This document shows positions 7,388 through 16,348 of a DNA stretch of 61,629 bases, in pieces; the stretch's first letter is position 1; each line of letters opens with the position of its first letter. Under the pieces are notes generated by a model that saw only the letters and a list, made by a program, of their open reading frames with translations, was not told where the DNA came from and searched no databases. Made by a program: the position numbers and the translations under genes. The stretch is from a virus, in the IMG/VR virus record IMGVR_UViG_3300043772_002642, positions 1 to 61,629 of that record; one strand, written 5' to 3'.

Positions 7388-8716
7388 ATGAATAGTATCC
7401 GTAAAATTACTCGTAAAACCTTATTAAATGAAGTTGCAGGAATCTCCTTTATTGTACGTAAATGGGCTGATATCTTAGAAAAAGAAGTTAAAGAACAGAT
7501 GGCTGCTCACAGGGAAACTGAGATGAAAAAAATACAAAGTGAACCTAAAGAGAAACCAAAAAAACCACAAACTTCATTTGATTTTCCTGAAGATGATAAG
7601 AAAAATGATCCTTTTTATTGGGAAGATGAGTCGGGTTATGGTTCGGGTAGTAAATATAAACGTGATGATGACTATTTTAGTTCTTGGAAAAAAGATAAAA
7701 GATATAGTGATTGGAAAGAACGTGAAGGTGGGTATTATAAAAAAAGATATAAATCTGACGACAATTATGGATATGGTGGAAGAAGTTATGGAAGTTATTC
7801 CTACACACCAAGTCCTCAAATACCACCACTACAAGAAGTTATAGTTATGGGTGAAAAATACCCTGAAGAATACAAAGAATTTTCTGTTGACAAATGGGTT
7901 ATGAAAAGTAGTAATCGTATTGAGTATGACCATCGGTATTCTGGGTATGATGAAGAAGGTAAATACGTTGTTTACCTCAATATACCAATTGCTTCAATGA
8001 GTAAAGGGGCTTTCATACATGAGATTAAACACGCTTATGATGATTGGAATCGTATGAGTCATGGTGGTAAACCTATCCGTGATAGTTGGGAAATTAAAAA
8101 TATATACACCCCTGATTTTGAAAAGTTAGTATTGGGAGGTAGTTTAGGATATCCACAACTTGGTTCATTAATTCGTAATTTTTATTTAGGTTCTAGTTTA
8201 GAAACTCCAGCTTATCTAGAAAATGAATATGATGGTGCTGGTGTTGGTTACCAAGAAATTGGTAGAAAACTAAAAAACTTTAAAATAGATAGTTATTTTA
8301 ATAAACAAGGTGAACCTGCTAAGGGACTTGAGGAAGAATTTGAGGAAATGAAAAAACTCGACATTCCTTTGTTTAAGAAATTTAATAACGTAACCGATTT
8401 TTTAAATTGGGTTAAGAAGTATTTTAACAAAAGAGGTGAGGACATTTTTAAACGTGTTATTAAAATGAAATATGTACACGGTAAACCTTTAGACCCTTTT
8501 GAACCAAAACCATATAAACCAGTTTATACTGGAACTTACCAACCAAAGACACAAACTAAAACTAAAAAAGAATTACCAAAAGAAGATGACCCTTGGGCTG
8601 ATTTTGAAGAAGGTGAAACTATGGGTGATTGGAAGTATTCTAAACAACGTGGTTGGTATTATGTGGGTGAAGACGATGATGATGAATACAACGCAAGAAA
8701 CTATTATAATTACTAA
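7388..8716 (+). CDS. HExxH zinc metallopeptidase-like protein with CTS
   Basis: 442 residues; ATG at 7388 lies 5 nt after TATTTATT. CTS-like N-terminus ending TLLNE15-VAG, then a low-complexity Lys/Asp/Tyr/Gly linker (about 40-145), then the catalytic region with the zinc motif HEIKH (211-215) and a possible third ligand in 'LETPAYLENEY'. It is a paralog of the protein at 14085: both share NE/TE-(A)AG(I/V)SF-VR-WA at the start, HEIKHxYxDW, and 'YFNKRGEDIFKRVIKMKYVH' near the end. Substrate unknown; packaging in the capsid is inferred. Confidence 0.8.
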   Translation: MNSIRKITRKTLLNEVAGISFIVRKWADILEKEVKEQMAAHRETEMKKIQSEPKEKPKKPQTSFDFPEDDKKNDPFYWEDESGYGSGSKYKRDDDYFSSWKKDKRYSDWKEREGGYYKKRYKSDDNYGYGGRSYGSYSYTPSPQIPPLQEVIVMGEKYPEEYKEFSVDKWVMKSSNRIEYDHRYSGYDEEGKYVVYLNIPIASMSKGAFIHEIKHAYDDWNRMSHGGKPIRDSWEIKNIYTPDFEKLVLGGSLGYPQLGSLIRNFYLGSSLETPAYLENEYDGAGVGYQEIGRKLKNFKIDSYFNKQGEPAKGLEEEFEEMKKLDIPLFKKFNNVTDFLNWVKKYFNKRGEDIFKRVIKMKYVHGKPLDPFEPKPYKPVYTGTYQPKTQTKTKKELPKEDDPWADFEEGETMGDWKYSKQRGWYYVGEDDDDEYNARNYYNY

Positions 8717-8746
8717 TTTAAATACTACCCCTATCACAAATAAAGA

Positions 8747-8771
8747 CCCCGATAACTATCGGGGTTTTTTG
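8747..8771 (+). terminator. Intrinsic terminator
   Basis: CCCCGAT-AACT-ATCGGGG followed by TTTTTTG. Confidence 0.9.
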
Positions 8772-8802
8772 TTGATGCTCATTTGTTGAGATATTTATTA
8801 TT

Positions 8803-10407
8803 ATGTTAACAAAATCAAAAATATATGTAATACTATCATCACTAATAATGTTAGTATTTTTTGTTGTAAAGACTTCTGTATTACTGGGGTATATTCCTTC
8901 TACATCTACCACTCGTGGTATAGAATACACTTGTTTTTTAACTTTTGTCCCAATTTTTATTTTTATGATGAAAGAATATTCGTCAAATAAAAATAGTGAA
9001 CTTATTAATGAGTTAAAAGAATTTGATAGGTTTGTTGATCGTTCTGTTTTAGTTAGTAGAGCTGACGCTAAAGGTAAAATAACCTATGTAAATAAAAAAT
9101 TCCAAGAAGTTTCAGGTTGGTCTTTGGATGAAGCTGTTGGCAAAGACCATAACATAGTAAACTCTGGTTATCACCCTAAAGAATTTTGGGCTGAAATGTA
9201 TAGGGTAACAGTTAAAGAAAGAGATATATGGAATGCCGTTTGTACCAACAGAAATAAAAAAGGTGAGTTATATTGGGTTGATTCTTATATTAAAGCAGAT
9301 TTTGATAAAAATGGTAAACTTAAAGGATTTATGTCTATCAGATATGATGTTACAGAGCTTAAGAAAAAAGAAGTAGAGATTCGTAATAGAATGAATGCGA
9401 TAAATAAATCTAATGCGGTTATTGAGTTTGATTTAAAAGGAAATGTTATTTTTGTTAATAATTTATTTATGGAAACTATGGGATATTCTTCACAAGATGA
9501 AATAATTGGGAAGCATCATAGAATTTTTGTAGACGATGAATATGCAAAAAGTAACGATTACTCTTTTTTTTGGAAAAAATTAAATGACGGTGTATTATTC
9601 TCTGGTGAAATTACTAGAGTCAAAAAAGATGGGTCTTTAGTCTATTTACAAGCAACTTACAACCCTATTGTTGGTGTGGATGGAAAACTTTATCGTGTTA
9701 TGAAAATAGCTACCGACATTACCGATTCTCATGAACAAAAGAAAGAAATTGAAAAGAAAAATACGTATTTAGAACATGCCGCTAAAATATTAAGACATGA
9801 TATGCACTCAGGGATTAATACTTATATGCCAAGAGGACTTAGTTCATTAGAACGTAGATTAAAACCTGAAGATGTTGAGTCATTAAAAATAGACTCACCC
9901 CTTAAAATGATTAAAGAAGGTCTTAAACACTCACAAAAAGTTTATAAAGGTGTTTATGAGTTTACCAACCTTGTAAAAAAAGATGTTGTATTAAACAAAA
10001 CTGAATGTAATATAAAAAATATCCTTACCGATTATTTGTCATCAACTGCTTATATAAGTCAAGTAATATTAGAAGATAATTTACCGACGATTGAAGTTAA
10101 TGAGGCATTGTTTTGTACAGCAATTGATAATTTAATAAGAAATGGTTTAAAATATAATGACTCTGAAACAAAGTTTGTTAAAATATATCATGAAGAAGAT
10201 TTAATTTTAATACAAGATAATGGTAGAGGAATTACCCAAGAAGATTTTAATTATTTATCTAAACCGTATACAAGAAAAGAAGGTCAAAAAGAATCTGGAA
10301 CAGGTTTAGGATTAAATATTTGTGTTGCAATTTTAGAAGAACACGGGTTTAAGATTACGTGTGAAAAAAATAACATCGGCACCAAAATTATGATAAAAAT
10401 AAAATGA
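8803..10407 (+). CDS. PAS-domain sensor histidine kinase
   Basis: 534 residues. Two membrane segments (about 7-29 and 40-57), two PAS domains (about 80-185 and 200-308, each ending in a DxT linker: RYDVTELK, ATDITDSH), then the kinase core. The H box is 'AKILRHDMHSGINTY' with likely phospho-acceptor His332; N box 'DNLIRNGLKYN' (442-452), G1 QDNGRG (471-476), G2 GTGLGL (499-504). The ATP-binding motifs are complete, so it is probably active. TATTTATT lies 3 nt before the ATG. First of four coupled genes forming a two-component cassette. Confidence 0.92.
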   Translation: MLTKSKIYVILSSLIMLVFFVVKTSVLLGYIPSTSTTRGIEYTCFLTFVPIFIFMMKEYSSNKNSELINELKEFDRFVDRSVLVSRADAKGKITYVNKKFQEVSGWSLDEAVGKDHNIVNSGYHPKEFWAEMYRVTVKERDIWNAVCTNRNKKGELYWVDSYIKADFDKNGKLKGFMSIRYDVTELKKKEVEIRNRMNAINKSNAVIEFDLKGNVIFVNNLFMETMGYSSQDEIIGKHHRIFVDDEYAKSNDYSFFWKKLNDGVLFSGEITRVKKDGSLVYLQATYNPIVGVDGKLYRVMKIATDITDSHEQKKEIEKKNTYLEHAAKILRHDMHSGINTYMPRGLSSLERRLKPEDVESLKIDSPLKMIKEGLKHSQKVYKGVYEFTNLVKKDVVLNKTECNIKNILTDYLSSTAYISQVILEDNLPTIEVNEALFCTAIDNLIRNGLKYNDSETKFVKIYHEEDLILIQDNGRGITQEDFNYLSKPYTRKEGQKESGTGLGLNICVAILEEHGFKITCEKNNIGTKIMIKIK

Positions 10408-11795
10408 AAAAAATATTTTTAATATTAGTTTTATTGTTTTTGTCTATTTCACTATTTTCCCAAAATAAAAACAGACAAAATATAAATGAGTCTACTTGGG
10501 ATCAAGGTGTACCTGTATTACCTGAAGATAATTACATCATGGGATTGATAGAACAACTTGGTGATTCAATAGCCGAATGGGACCATGTGACTAGTAAATC
10601 AAAAGCAAAAATATGTCGAGAGGTTGGTTTAGCATTTTATGATAGAGGTATTTACGATGCTGCCGATTGGTATTTAACCAAAGCGAAAAACTACAAAGAA
10701 GAAGCTAAAATAGAGTCTGCAAAACCAAAACCCACATCTTCGGACATAGAGAGTATGAAAGCCGACCAAAAATTTTTAGAAAATTTACCAAAATCTTATG
10801 ACAATATATCTAGGAAAGATATGAAAAAAATAGTTAAAGAAATTGAAAACAAAATTAAAGAACTTATAAGACAGAGAGACTCTTTGTTAAGTGATACAAA
10901 TGTAAGTCAAGAAGTAGTTGATGCTAAAAACAATGTTATCGGTTCATTAAATAAAGAAAAAGATATAATTGATTTGAATATACAAAAAAGTGAATTAAAA
11001 GATAGAAATAAAATATTGTTTATAGATAAAGAAAATTATAAAAAATATTTGATATGGATTAGTATTTTTTCGGTTATACTAGGTCTAGGTATTCTAGCTT
11101 TGTTACAAAGAAAAACTATAAAAATAAAAGATGATGAAATTAATAAACAACTAGAGGATATTGGTAAGAAAAATACCTATTTGGAACATGCGGCCAGGAT
11201 AATACGTCATGATATGCATTCAGGTATAAACACCTATATGCCAAGAGGTATAAACTCTTTAGAAAAAAGATTATCATCCGATGATATAAAAAATTTAAAA
11301 ATAGAAGGTTCCATAAAAATGATAAAAGAAGGTTTGGAACACACTCAAAAAGTTTATAAAAGTGTCTATGAGTTTACCAATCTAGTTAAACGAGATGTTG
11401 TGTTAAACAAAACCAAATTTGATTTGAAAGAAATTTTAATAAAATATTTAAATAACACATCATACTCATCTCAAGTCAACATAGAATATTTAGGTGAAAG
11501 TGAAGTCAACGAACCTTTATTTTGTACCGCTCTAGATAATTTTATTAAAAACGGTTTAAAATATAATGTTAGTGAAAATAAATTAGTTAAAATTTATTTA
11601 GAAAAAAATTATCTAGTAATAGAAGATAACGGCAAAGGTATGACACAAAAACAATTTGAAAAATATTCTAAACCAAAAAATTTTGAGTCTGGTTTAGGTA
11701 TAAGTATATCTGTGGCGATATTAGAAGAACATGGTTTTCCGGTTTCCTGTGAAAAGAATAACATTGGAACTAAGATGAAAATAAAAATAAAATAA
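10404..11795 (+). CDS. Second histidine kinase with extracytoplasmic sensor region
   Basis: 463 residues; ATGA overlap with the first kinase. Signal peptide (1-20, ends SLFSQ), a helical, probably periplasmic region of about 190 residues with a TPR-like stretch (AKICREVGLAFYDRGIYDAA) and coiled coil, a membrane segment (215-234), then a kinase core closely related to the first: 'ARIIRHDMHSGINTYMPRG' with His269, N box 'LDNFIKNGLKYN', G1 EDNGKG, G2 ESGLGI (shortened lid). The two share the linker 'KKNTYLEHAA', so the cores arose by duplication and were joined to different sensors. Confidence 0.9.
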   Translation: MKKIFLILVLLFLSISLFSQNKNRQNINESTWDQGVPVLPEDNYIMGLIEQLGDSIAEWDHVTSKSKAKICREVGLAFYDRGIYDAADWYLTKAKNYKEEAKIESAKPKPTSSDIESMKADQKFLENLPKSYDNISRKDMKKIVKEIENKIKELIRQRDSLLSDTNVSQEVVDAKNNVIGSLNKEKDIIDLNIQKSELKDRNKILFIDKENYKKYLIWISIFSVILGLGILALLQRKTIKIKDDEINKQLEDIGKKNTYLEHAARIIRHDMHSGINTYMPRGINSLEKRLSSDDIKNLKIEGSIKMIKEGLEHTQKVYKSVYEFTNLVKRDVVLNKTKFDLKEILIKYLNNTSYSSQVNIEYLGESEVNEPLFCTALDNFIKNGLKYNVSENKLVKIYLEKNYLVIEDNGKGMTQKQFEKYSKPKNFESGLGISISVAILEEHGFPVSCEKNNIGTKMKIKIK

Positions 11796-11809
11796 ACAAA
11801 AAAGAAAAA

Positions 11810-12241
11810 ATGATTGATTCAATTTTATTAGTGGATGATGAGGATTTATTCCACTTGGTTTTTGAGGATAGTTGTTCCTTATTAGACATTACCTTGTCAT
11901 TAAAAAGTTTAAATAGTTCTGATGAAGCAGCTAAATTATTTGCTGATTGGCAAAAGAACGCAAACGGTAAACCTGAATGTGTATTCGTTGACCTCAATAT
12001 TATAGGTTCATCTTTTGACGGTATTGAACTTATCCGTAAAATTAATTTTGAATACGGTAACAATGTAGTTATTGGTATTATATCTTCAAGTAACGAATCA
12101 GAAGAGCAAGCAAAGGCCGTTCAAGCTGGTGCTCAATTTTGGATAATAAAATCCGATGAAATTGAACCTCGTTTAGAAGAATTTAGAAAAGATTACGAAG
12201 GTTATAAAAATAGAACCGCACCATTTAAAGTGTATAAGTAA
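11810..12241 (+). CDS. Single-domain response regulator (receiver)
   Basis: 143 residues, one REC domain: acidic pair D9/D10, phospho-acceptor D61 in 'VFVDLNIIG', Ser92/93 in IISSSN and Lys114 in WIIKSD. There is no output domain, so it acts by protein contact or as a phosphate relay, like CheY. It sits after the two kinases and its stop overlaps the next start (TAATG). Confidence 0.9.
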   Translation: MIDSILLVDDEDLFHLVFEDSCSLLDITLSLKSLNSSDEAAKLFADWQKNANGKPECVFVDLNIIGSSFDGIELIRKINFEYGNNVVIGIISSSNESEEQAKAVQAGAQFWIIKSDEIEPRLEEFRKDYEGYKNRTAPFKVYK

Positions 12242-12921
12242 TGGTTAAACTCAACAAAGAAACTAAAAAAGAATTAATTGAATTATTAAATTCTAAAAAC
12301 ATTGCTTTAGAAGGTAATATTGTTAAATTATTTGATGCTGAGGGTGATGTTGAATTTGAAAAGTATTTAAAAACTTGTTCTGAGAAAGATAAAGATAATA
12401 GAAAAAAACGTCTAGAGATTACTAGACAAGTACAACAACAAAATAGGGACCTTACTAATCTTAATAGTGAAAATGAAAAGATAATGATAGAATTACAAGA
12501 TACATTAAAAAGTGTTGAGGATTCTAAAATTACTTTTGAGGTTCAAAATCGTGAATTAAACGAATGGAAACAAGACAATTTAAGATTAACCGAAGAATTA
12601 AAAAATGAAATGGTTAAATCTGAACGTGCCAGAATAGAAGCTGAAAAATCTAAAGAAGTTGCGTTAAACGATTTAGATTTATTACAGAAAAAAACTCAAA
12701 CAGAACTTATAGGTACAATAGTTAGGGTGGCTTTAATAGTAATACTTAGTGTTGGGGTTATAACTACAGGTCTTTATATAACCGCAATGTTTACAGGAAA
12801 AGATACTCAGATAATTGGTTCTACTTGGTCTAATATGTTTGGTATATTATTAACAAATGCTTTTAGTATTATTGGAACTATAATGGGTGTTAAATACGCT
12901 TCAGAGAAAAAAGATGGTTAA
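12241..12921 (+). CDS. Coiled-coil membrane protein of the two-component cassette
   Basis: 226 residues: a short helical N-terminal domain, a long coiled coil (about 60-155, rich in Glu/Lys/Gln) and two C-terminal membrane segments (about 160-182 and 198-215) with a Gly-rich turn. Coupled to the receiver gene by a one-base overlap. The layout suggests a membrane-anchored partner or effector of the receiver; this is inference from position. Confidence 0.78.
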   Translation: MVKLNKETKKELIELLNSKNIALEGNIVKLFDAEGDVEFEKYLKTCSEKDKDNRKKRLEITRQVQQQNRDLTNLNSENEKIMIELQDTLKSVEDSKITFEVQNRELNEWKQDNLRLTEELKNEMVKSERARIEAEKSKEVALNDLDLLQKKTQTELIGTIVRVALIVILSVGVITTGLYITAMFTGKDTQIIGSTWSNMFGILLTNAFSIIGTIMGVKYASEKKDG

Positions 12922-12927
12922 AATAAA

Positions 12928-12951
12928 AAACCCCATTTTATTGGGGTTTTT
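12928..12951. terminator. Bidirectional terminator between convergent genes
   Basis: AAACCCCA-TTTTAT-TGGGGTTT with A/T runs on both sides, between the signalling cassette and the reverse-strand lysis genes. Confidence 0.88.
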
Positions 12952-12975
12952 ATAATTTAATAAATTTATTAACTA

Positions 12976-13218
12976 TTACTCTGTAGGTGTGGTATTTTCA
13001 GATTTTTTACTTAAAAACTTTTCAACTACGTTACCACCTATACAAACTAAAACTATTGTTTTAACAGCGTCAACTAAATCAGTACTTGGTTTAATGTCTT
13101 CATGTGAGTAAGAATTTAATAACATAGTTACGGCTATAAATAAGAACCCTAAAAAAGCTATTACTCTTTTCATAGAAGTATCTCCACCACCAAACATTTC
13201 TTTTAAGAATTTTTTCAT
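12976..13218 (-). CDS. Holin-like small membrane protein
   Basis: 80 residues: a short lysine-rich amphipathic start (MKKFLKEMFGGG), two hydrophobic segments (about 19-36 and 52-67) and a charged tail. Size, topology and position directly after an M15 endolysin gene match a phage holin that opens the inner membrane for the endolysin. Identity rests on context, not on a recognised sequence family. The first residues also contain FLKE, close to the CTS pattern. Confidence 0.65.
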   Translation of the reverse strand: MKKFLKEMFGGGDTSMKRVIAFLGFLFIAVTMLLNSYSHEDIKPSTDLVDAVKTIVLVCIGGNVVEKFLSKKSENTTPTE

Positions 13219-13229
13219 TTTTATTTTTT

Positions 13230-13694
13230 TTAAAATGGTTTATATGTTGTGTTACCGTTAACTCTAACGGCCTTTAAAACTTGTTTTCTTTGTCTACCTG
13301 TTGATTCATAAGAAACGTGAACCCAATCAGGATTAGAATCCGTACCAAACTCCCAAATTAATTGGTCAAAATTTAAATTACCTTTGATATAATCAAAAAC
13401 AGCTTTATTAGTAACCGTGTTTGAACGACCGTCCATATCGATATCGATAGCCTCACCACTACAATGCTGTGAAGTTAAAGAACCACCAATGGCAGTATTT
13501 AATTCTTTTGAACGATAACCTGATGATATGAAAATTGGTTGATTGAAATGTTTTCTGATTGGTTCAAAAATGTTTTCAGCCAGCTTTTTAAAATTCTCTA
13601 AGTGTTCGGGTGTTGGTTCATTTGATATGCCTTTTCTTTTGGCCATATCACTTTTTGTAACTTCTGATAAGTCTAAATGTTCTGATAATTTCAT
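13230..13694 (-). CDS. Peptidase M15 endolysin (peptidoglycan L,D/D,D-peptidase)
   Basis: 154 residues, the usual length of phage M15A peptidases. Zinc-binding and catalytic motifs are visible: 'SGYRSKELNTAIGG', 'SQHCSGEAIDID' (H and D ligands), 'FDQLIWEF' and 'DWVHVSY' (catalytic Glu area and last His ligand). It cuts peptidoglycan peptides during lysis. A late-type TATTTATA box lies upstream, as expected for a lysis gene, and the holin-like gene follows. Confidence 0.92.
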   Translation of the reverse strand: MKLSEHLDLSEVTKSDMAKRKGISNEPTPEHLENFKKLAENIFEPIRKHFNQPIFISSGYRSKELNTAIGGSLTSQHCSGEAIDIDMDGRSNTVTNKAVFDYIKGNLNFDQLIWEFGTDSNPDWVHVSYESTGRQRKQVLKAVRVNGNTTYKPF

Positions 13695-13729
13695 GATACT
13701 TTTTTAATTATAAATATTTACTTTTTTAA

Positions 13730-13861
13730 TTAACGACCTTGACCCCTATACTTTTTTGGTTTTTGTTGTTTAGGTCCGTATTTTTTTTTAGCTTTTCCTT
13801 TGCTTTTTTTACCAAAAGAAACTTTCATTGAAGTTGTGGAACCACCTTTTGCTTTTGCCAT
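13730..13861 (-). CDS. Small, extremely basic protein (43 aa)
   Basis: ATG at 13861-13859, stop at 13732-13730. About 40% Lys/Arg plus Gly (MAKAKGGSTTSMKVSFGKK start, KKYRGQGR end). Likely binds nucleic acid or acts as an internal virion protein; unproven. ATATTTATTTG lies upstream, and the lysis genes follow on the same strand. Confidence 0.6.
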   Translation of the reverse strand: MAKAKGGSTTSMKVSFGKKSKGKAKKKYGPKQQKPKKYRGQGR

Positions 13862-13913
13862 TTTGTTTTTAAATTTTTATTTTATTATTATTAATTACAA
13901 ATAAATATTAGTT

Positions 13914-14069
13914 ATGAGTAAAAAATTAGTAGTAAGTGAGTGTTGTAATGCTCAGGTCCAACATTACCCAACAATGGGATTAGGCCCTATGGAAAGTTCC
14001 ATGTTCTTTTGTTCAAAATGTAACAAAGAGTGTAAAACAAAAGTTATCGAACAAGATGTAAAGAAGTGA
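13914..14069 (+). CDS. Zinc-ribbon mini-protein (51 aa)
   Basis: ATG at 13914, TGA at 14067-14069. Two cysteine knuckles (ECC near the start and FCSKCNKEC near the end) form a likely zinc ribbon. Divergent from the small basic gene. Function unknown. Confidence 0.6.
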   Translation: MSKKLVVSECCNAQVQHYPTMGLGPMESSMFFCSKCNKECKTKVIEQDVKK

Positions 14070-14084
14070 TATTTATATTATATC

Positions 14085-15173
14085 ATGAAAAATAAAATAA
14101 CAGAAGCGGCTGGTGTATCATTTGAGGTTAGAGAATGGGCCAACATTGTATATCACTTACTTGACGGTATACCTGATTCAGAAAATCGTTTATTGGTTGA
14201 TGGTCAAGAATGGCCTGAACAATTTGAAAAGTTTCCTGTTGATTGGTTTGTAATAGACTTTAACGATTGGACCAACGGTTATCTTGATTCAACTTCTGGT
14301 TATGATGCTGACGGTAATTATGTTGTTCACATAATGGTTTTAAATCAATTTAGACACCATCCTTATATGAAGACAATTCTTAATCATGAAATTAAACATG
14401 GTTATCAAGATTGGCAACGTAGAAGTAAGGGTTATCAAGGTATATTTGCAGCTAAAGAAGTTAAAGAAGTTTATACAGAAGATTTTATCAAGGTTGTTAA
14501 AGATAGAATTAAAGTTGGGGAATTTTTCAAAGATATATTAAAAAAATATTATCTACTAACTGATTTAGAGATGAATGCTTTTATGGAGAATGTTTATGAC
14601 AATGACCAAATAAACAACTATAAAAGAATGGTTAAAAATGTCACACAGTTTGATGCTCTTAAAGCTACTTATTATGAAAACCCCGATAGATTAGAAAAAG
14701 ATTGGCAAACACTTTTGTCCGTAAACATACCTTTTTTAAAGAAATATAAAACTTATGATGAATTTCTTAAAGCATCTACAAAATACTTTAAAGAAAGAGG
14801 TGAAGAAATACTTAAAAAAATTAACAAGTTAGAATATGTTCACCGAGATAGAAACCTAGGTGAAAGTGTAGTCAAAGAACAACAAGTAATTTGTAAAATG
14901 ATTTCACCAAAAGGACACGAAAGAGGTAATTACATGTCCAATCAAGAAGCTTTGGAACTAATAAATAAAATTCAAATATCGGGTAGGAAAGAAATTCAAG
15001 ACCCTAAAATTTTAGCACAGTTTGTAAAAACTTTGTCAGATTTTAGAAACAACATTAAAAATGTTGATACTAACAACGATACTATTGACACTTATATACA
15101 CAAATTAAGAACTTTATTGAATTGTTATGGTATGGAAACCATAGATAATTCTCCTGAAGATTTTGTTTTTTAA
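14085..15173 (+). CDS. HExxH metallopeptidase-like protein with CTS and extra C-terminal module
   Basis: 362 residues. Starts MKNKITE7-AAGVSFEVREWA (CTS-like). Zinc motif HEIKH at 101-105 followed by GYQDW; a possible third ligand lies in 'DLEMNAFMENVYD' (about 160-172). It lacks the low-complexity linker of its paralog at 7388. After the shared 'RGEEILKKINKLEYVHRD' there is a second site, NLGE260-S, then a distinct helical module of about 100 residues, so it may be processed into protease and tail module. TATTTATA lies 7 nt upstream. Confidence 0.8.
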   Translation: MKNKITEAAGVSFEVREWANIVYHLLDGIPDSENRLLVDGQEWPEQFEKFPVDWFVIDFNDWTNGYLDSTSGYDADGNYVVHIMVLNQFRHHPYMKTILNHEIKHGYQDWQRRSKGYQGIFAAKEVKEVYTEDFIKVVKDRIKVGEFFKDILKKYYLLTDLEMNAFMENVYDNDQINNYKRMVKNVTQFDALKATYYENPDRLEKDWQTLLSVNIPFLKKYKTYDEFLKASTKYFKERGEEILKKINKLEYVHRDRNLGESVVKEQQVICKMISPKGHERGNYMSNQEALELINKIQISGRKEIQDPKILAQFVKTLSDFRNNIKNVDTNNDTIDTYIHKLRTLLNCYGMETIDNSPEDFVF

Positions 15174-15197
15174 AAAATCTTTCATATCTTTATTTTT

Positions 15198-15725
15198 GTG
15201 AAAGAAATATTAGACGAAATAAAATGGTTTTGGAAATTTAAAGTTAAATATCCTTGGTATGGTTTCCGTAGGGGTGTTCAAAATCTTTACACTCATTTTT
15301 CAGTTGTATGGAAAAGCGGTGATTTTGATTACGGTTACATTTTACAAATGATGAAGTTTAAACTTGAGAGGTTGGAAAAATCACTTCAAAATGGTTATGA
15401 AGTTGAGAAAGACCGTCTACCTAAGATCGAGGATATCAAAAGGTGTATAGAGTTAATTAACAACTACTTGGAAGATAACTACGCAGAACGTTGTGGATAT
15501 GTCCATAGTGATGGGGAAGTTGAATTTGTACCAACAGAAAAAAATAAAAATGGTGAACAACTTTATGAAATGGTTAGAGTTAAAGTTACACAGACAGATA
15601 AAGAAGAAGTACGTGAGATATTCAAAAAAGCCCGTGAATTAGAACAAAAAGAGTGGGAAGAACTTTGGGAAACCATCAAAAAAGGTAACAAATCACCTAT
15701 TGACGCTAGGGGATGGTGGGATTAA
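15198..15725 (+). CDS. Unknown phage protein, Trp/Glu-rich
   Basis: 175 residues from a GTG start 5 nt after TATCTTTA. N-terminal Trp/Tyr-rich segment (KWFWKFKVKYPWYGFRRG), a helical middle and the C-terminal ending SPIDARGWWD. No membrane segment. Not assigned to a family; the promoter class suggests early expression. Confidence 0.72.
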   Translation: MKEILDEIKWFWKFKVKYPWYGFRRGVQNLYTHFSVVWKSGDFDYGYILQMMKFKLERLEKSLQNGYEVEKDRLPKIEDIKRCIELINNYLEDNYAERCGYVHSDGEVEFVPTEKNKNGEQLYEMVRVKVTQTDKEEVREIFKKARELEQKEWEELWETIKKGNKSPIDARGWWD

Positions 15726-15734
15726 AAAATTTTT

Positions 15735-15761
15735 AAAAGGGACTGAAAAGTCCCTTTTTTT
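15735..15761 (+). terminator. Intrinsic terminator with GAAA loop
   Basis: GGGACT-GAAA-AGTCCC followed by TTTTTTT; a GNRA-type tetraloop. Confidence 0.92.
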
Positions 15762-15786
15762 ATGATATTTATTACTGATAATTGTT

Positions 15787-16095
15787 ATGAACTGCTCGTA
15801 TAGACAGATAATACATAGAATAATAAAAGAAGAGATAATGAGTGAAAACGCAATAGCTCGTCTTCTTGAATGGTATAAGACATGGAATGATAAACTTAGT
15901 CAATCCATCACCAATGGTGATTATGCCAAAGTGATAGACACACATTTCAAAACTGGTCTATATCTATTATCTGCCTTAAAAAATGCGTCAAAAAGTCCTG
16001 AACTTAAAGAAACTTTAAAAGAAGAATTAGAAATAGTTAGAAGTAAAATGATTGCGTTGAATGGTATTAGAAAAACAATTGATAGTTTAAAATAA
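15787..16095 (+). CDS. Small helical protein with CTS
   Basis: 102 residues. N-terminus MNCSYRQIIHRIIKE15-E fits the CTS form; the body is a helical bundle-like sequence (AIARLLEWYKTWNDKLSQ onward). A TATTTATT box lies 13 nt before the ATG. No known family. Confidence 0.7.
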   Translation: MNCSYRQIIHRIIKEEIMSENAIARLLEWYKTWNDKLSQSITNGDYAKVIDTHFKTGLYLLSALKNASKSPELKETLKEELEIVRSKMIALNGIRKTIDSLK

Positions 16096-16112
16096 TTTTT
16101 TTATTATTGTTT

Positions 16113-16310
16113 ATGATTAACGAGTACGAAAGACAGGAATTTTGGAAAACTAAAATTAAAGTTACTAAATGTAACAATCAAGACGCTTGGTATAGTGACA
16201 AAATAGGTCAAGTGTTTGAGGTTGATTCGACTACAGTTAGAGATTACTATATAAAAGAAAACGATAGTGTCAAATCCGTTTTAATAAAAGACGCTGAAAT
16301 TTTAAATTAG
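16113..16310 (+). CDS. Small SH3-like protein (65 aa)
   Basis: ATG at 16113 preferred over an upstream TTG. Contains 'WYSDKIGQVFEVDS', matching 'WYANKVGQIFECYQ' in the gene at 46613, so the two are paralogs. The strand pattern and the 'D-hydrophobic' ending (VLIKDAEIL) suggest a small SH3/KOW barrel. Function unknown. Confidence 0.68.
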   Translation: MINEYERQEFWKTKIKVTKCNNQDAWYSDKIGQVFEVDSTTVRDYYIKENDSVKSVLIKDAEILN

Positions 16311-16336
16311 ACCCAAGAACATTCTTGGGTTTTTTC
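16311..16336 (+). terminator. Intrinsic terminator
   Basis: ACCCAAGAA-CA-TTCTTGGGT, 9-bp stem followed by TTTTTT, directly after a TAG stop. Confidence 0.9.
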
Positions 16337-16337
16337 A

Positions 16338-16345
16338 TATTTATA
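16338..16345 (+). promoter_or_regulatory. Late-type box TATTTATA
   Basis: TATTTATA, 3 nt before the ATG at 16349, immediately after a terminator T-run. Confidence 0.55.
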
Positions 16346-16348
16346 GGT

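Noticed and set aside
7539-7844. Overlapping frames on both strands in the Lys/Asp/Tyr-rich linker of the gene at 7388
   Set aside because: Shadows of a low-complexity coding stretch.
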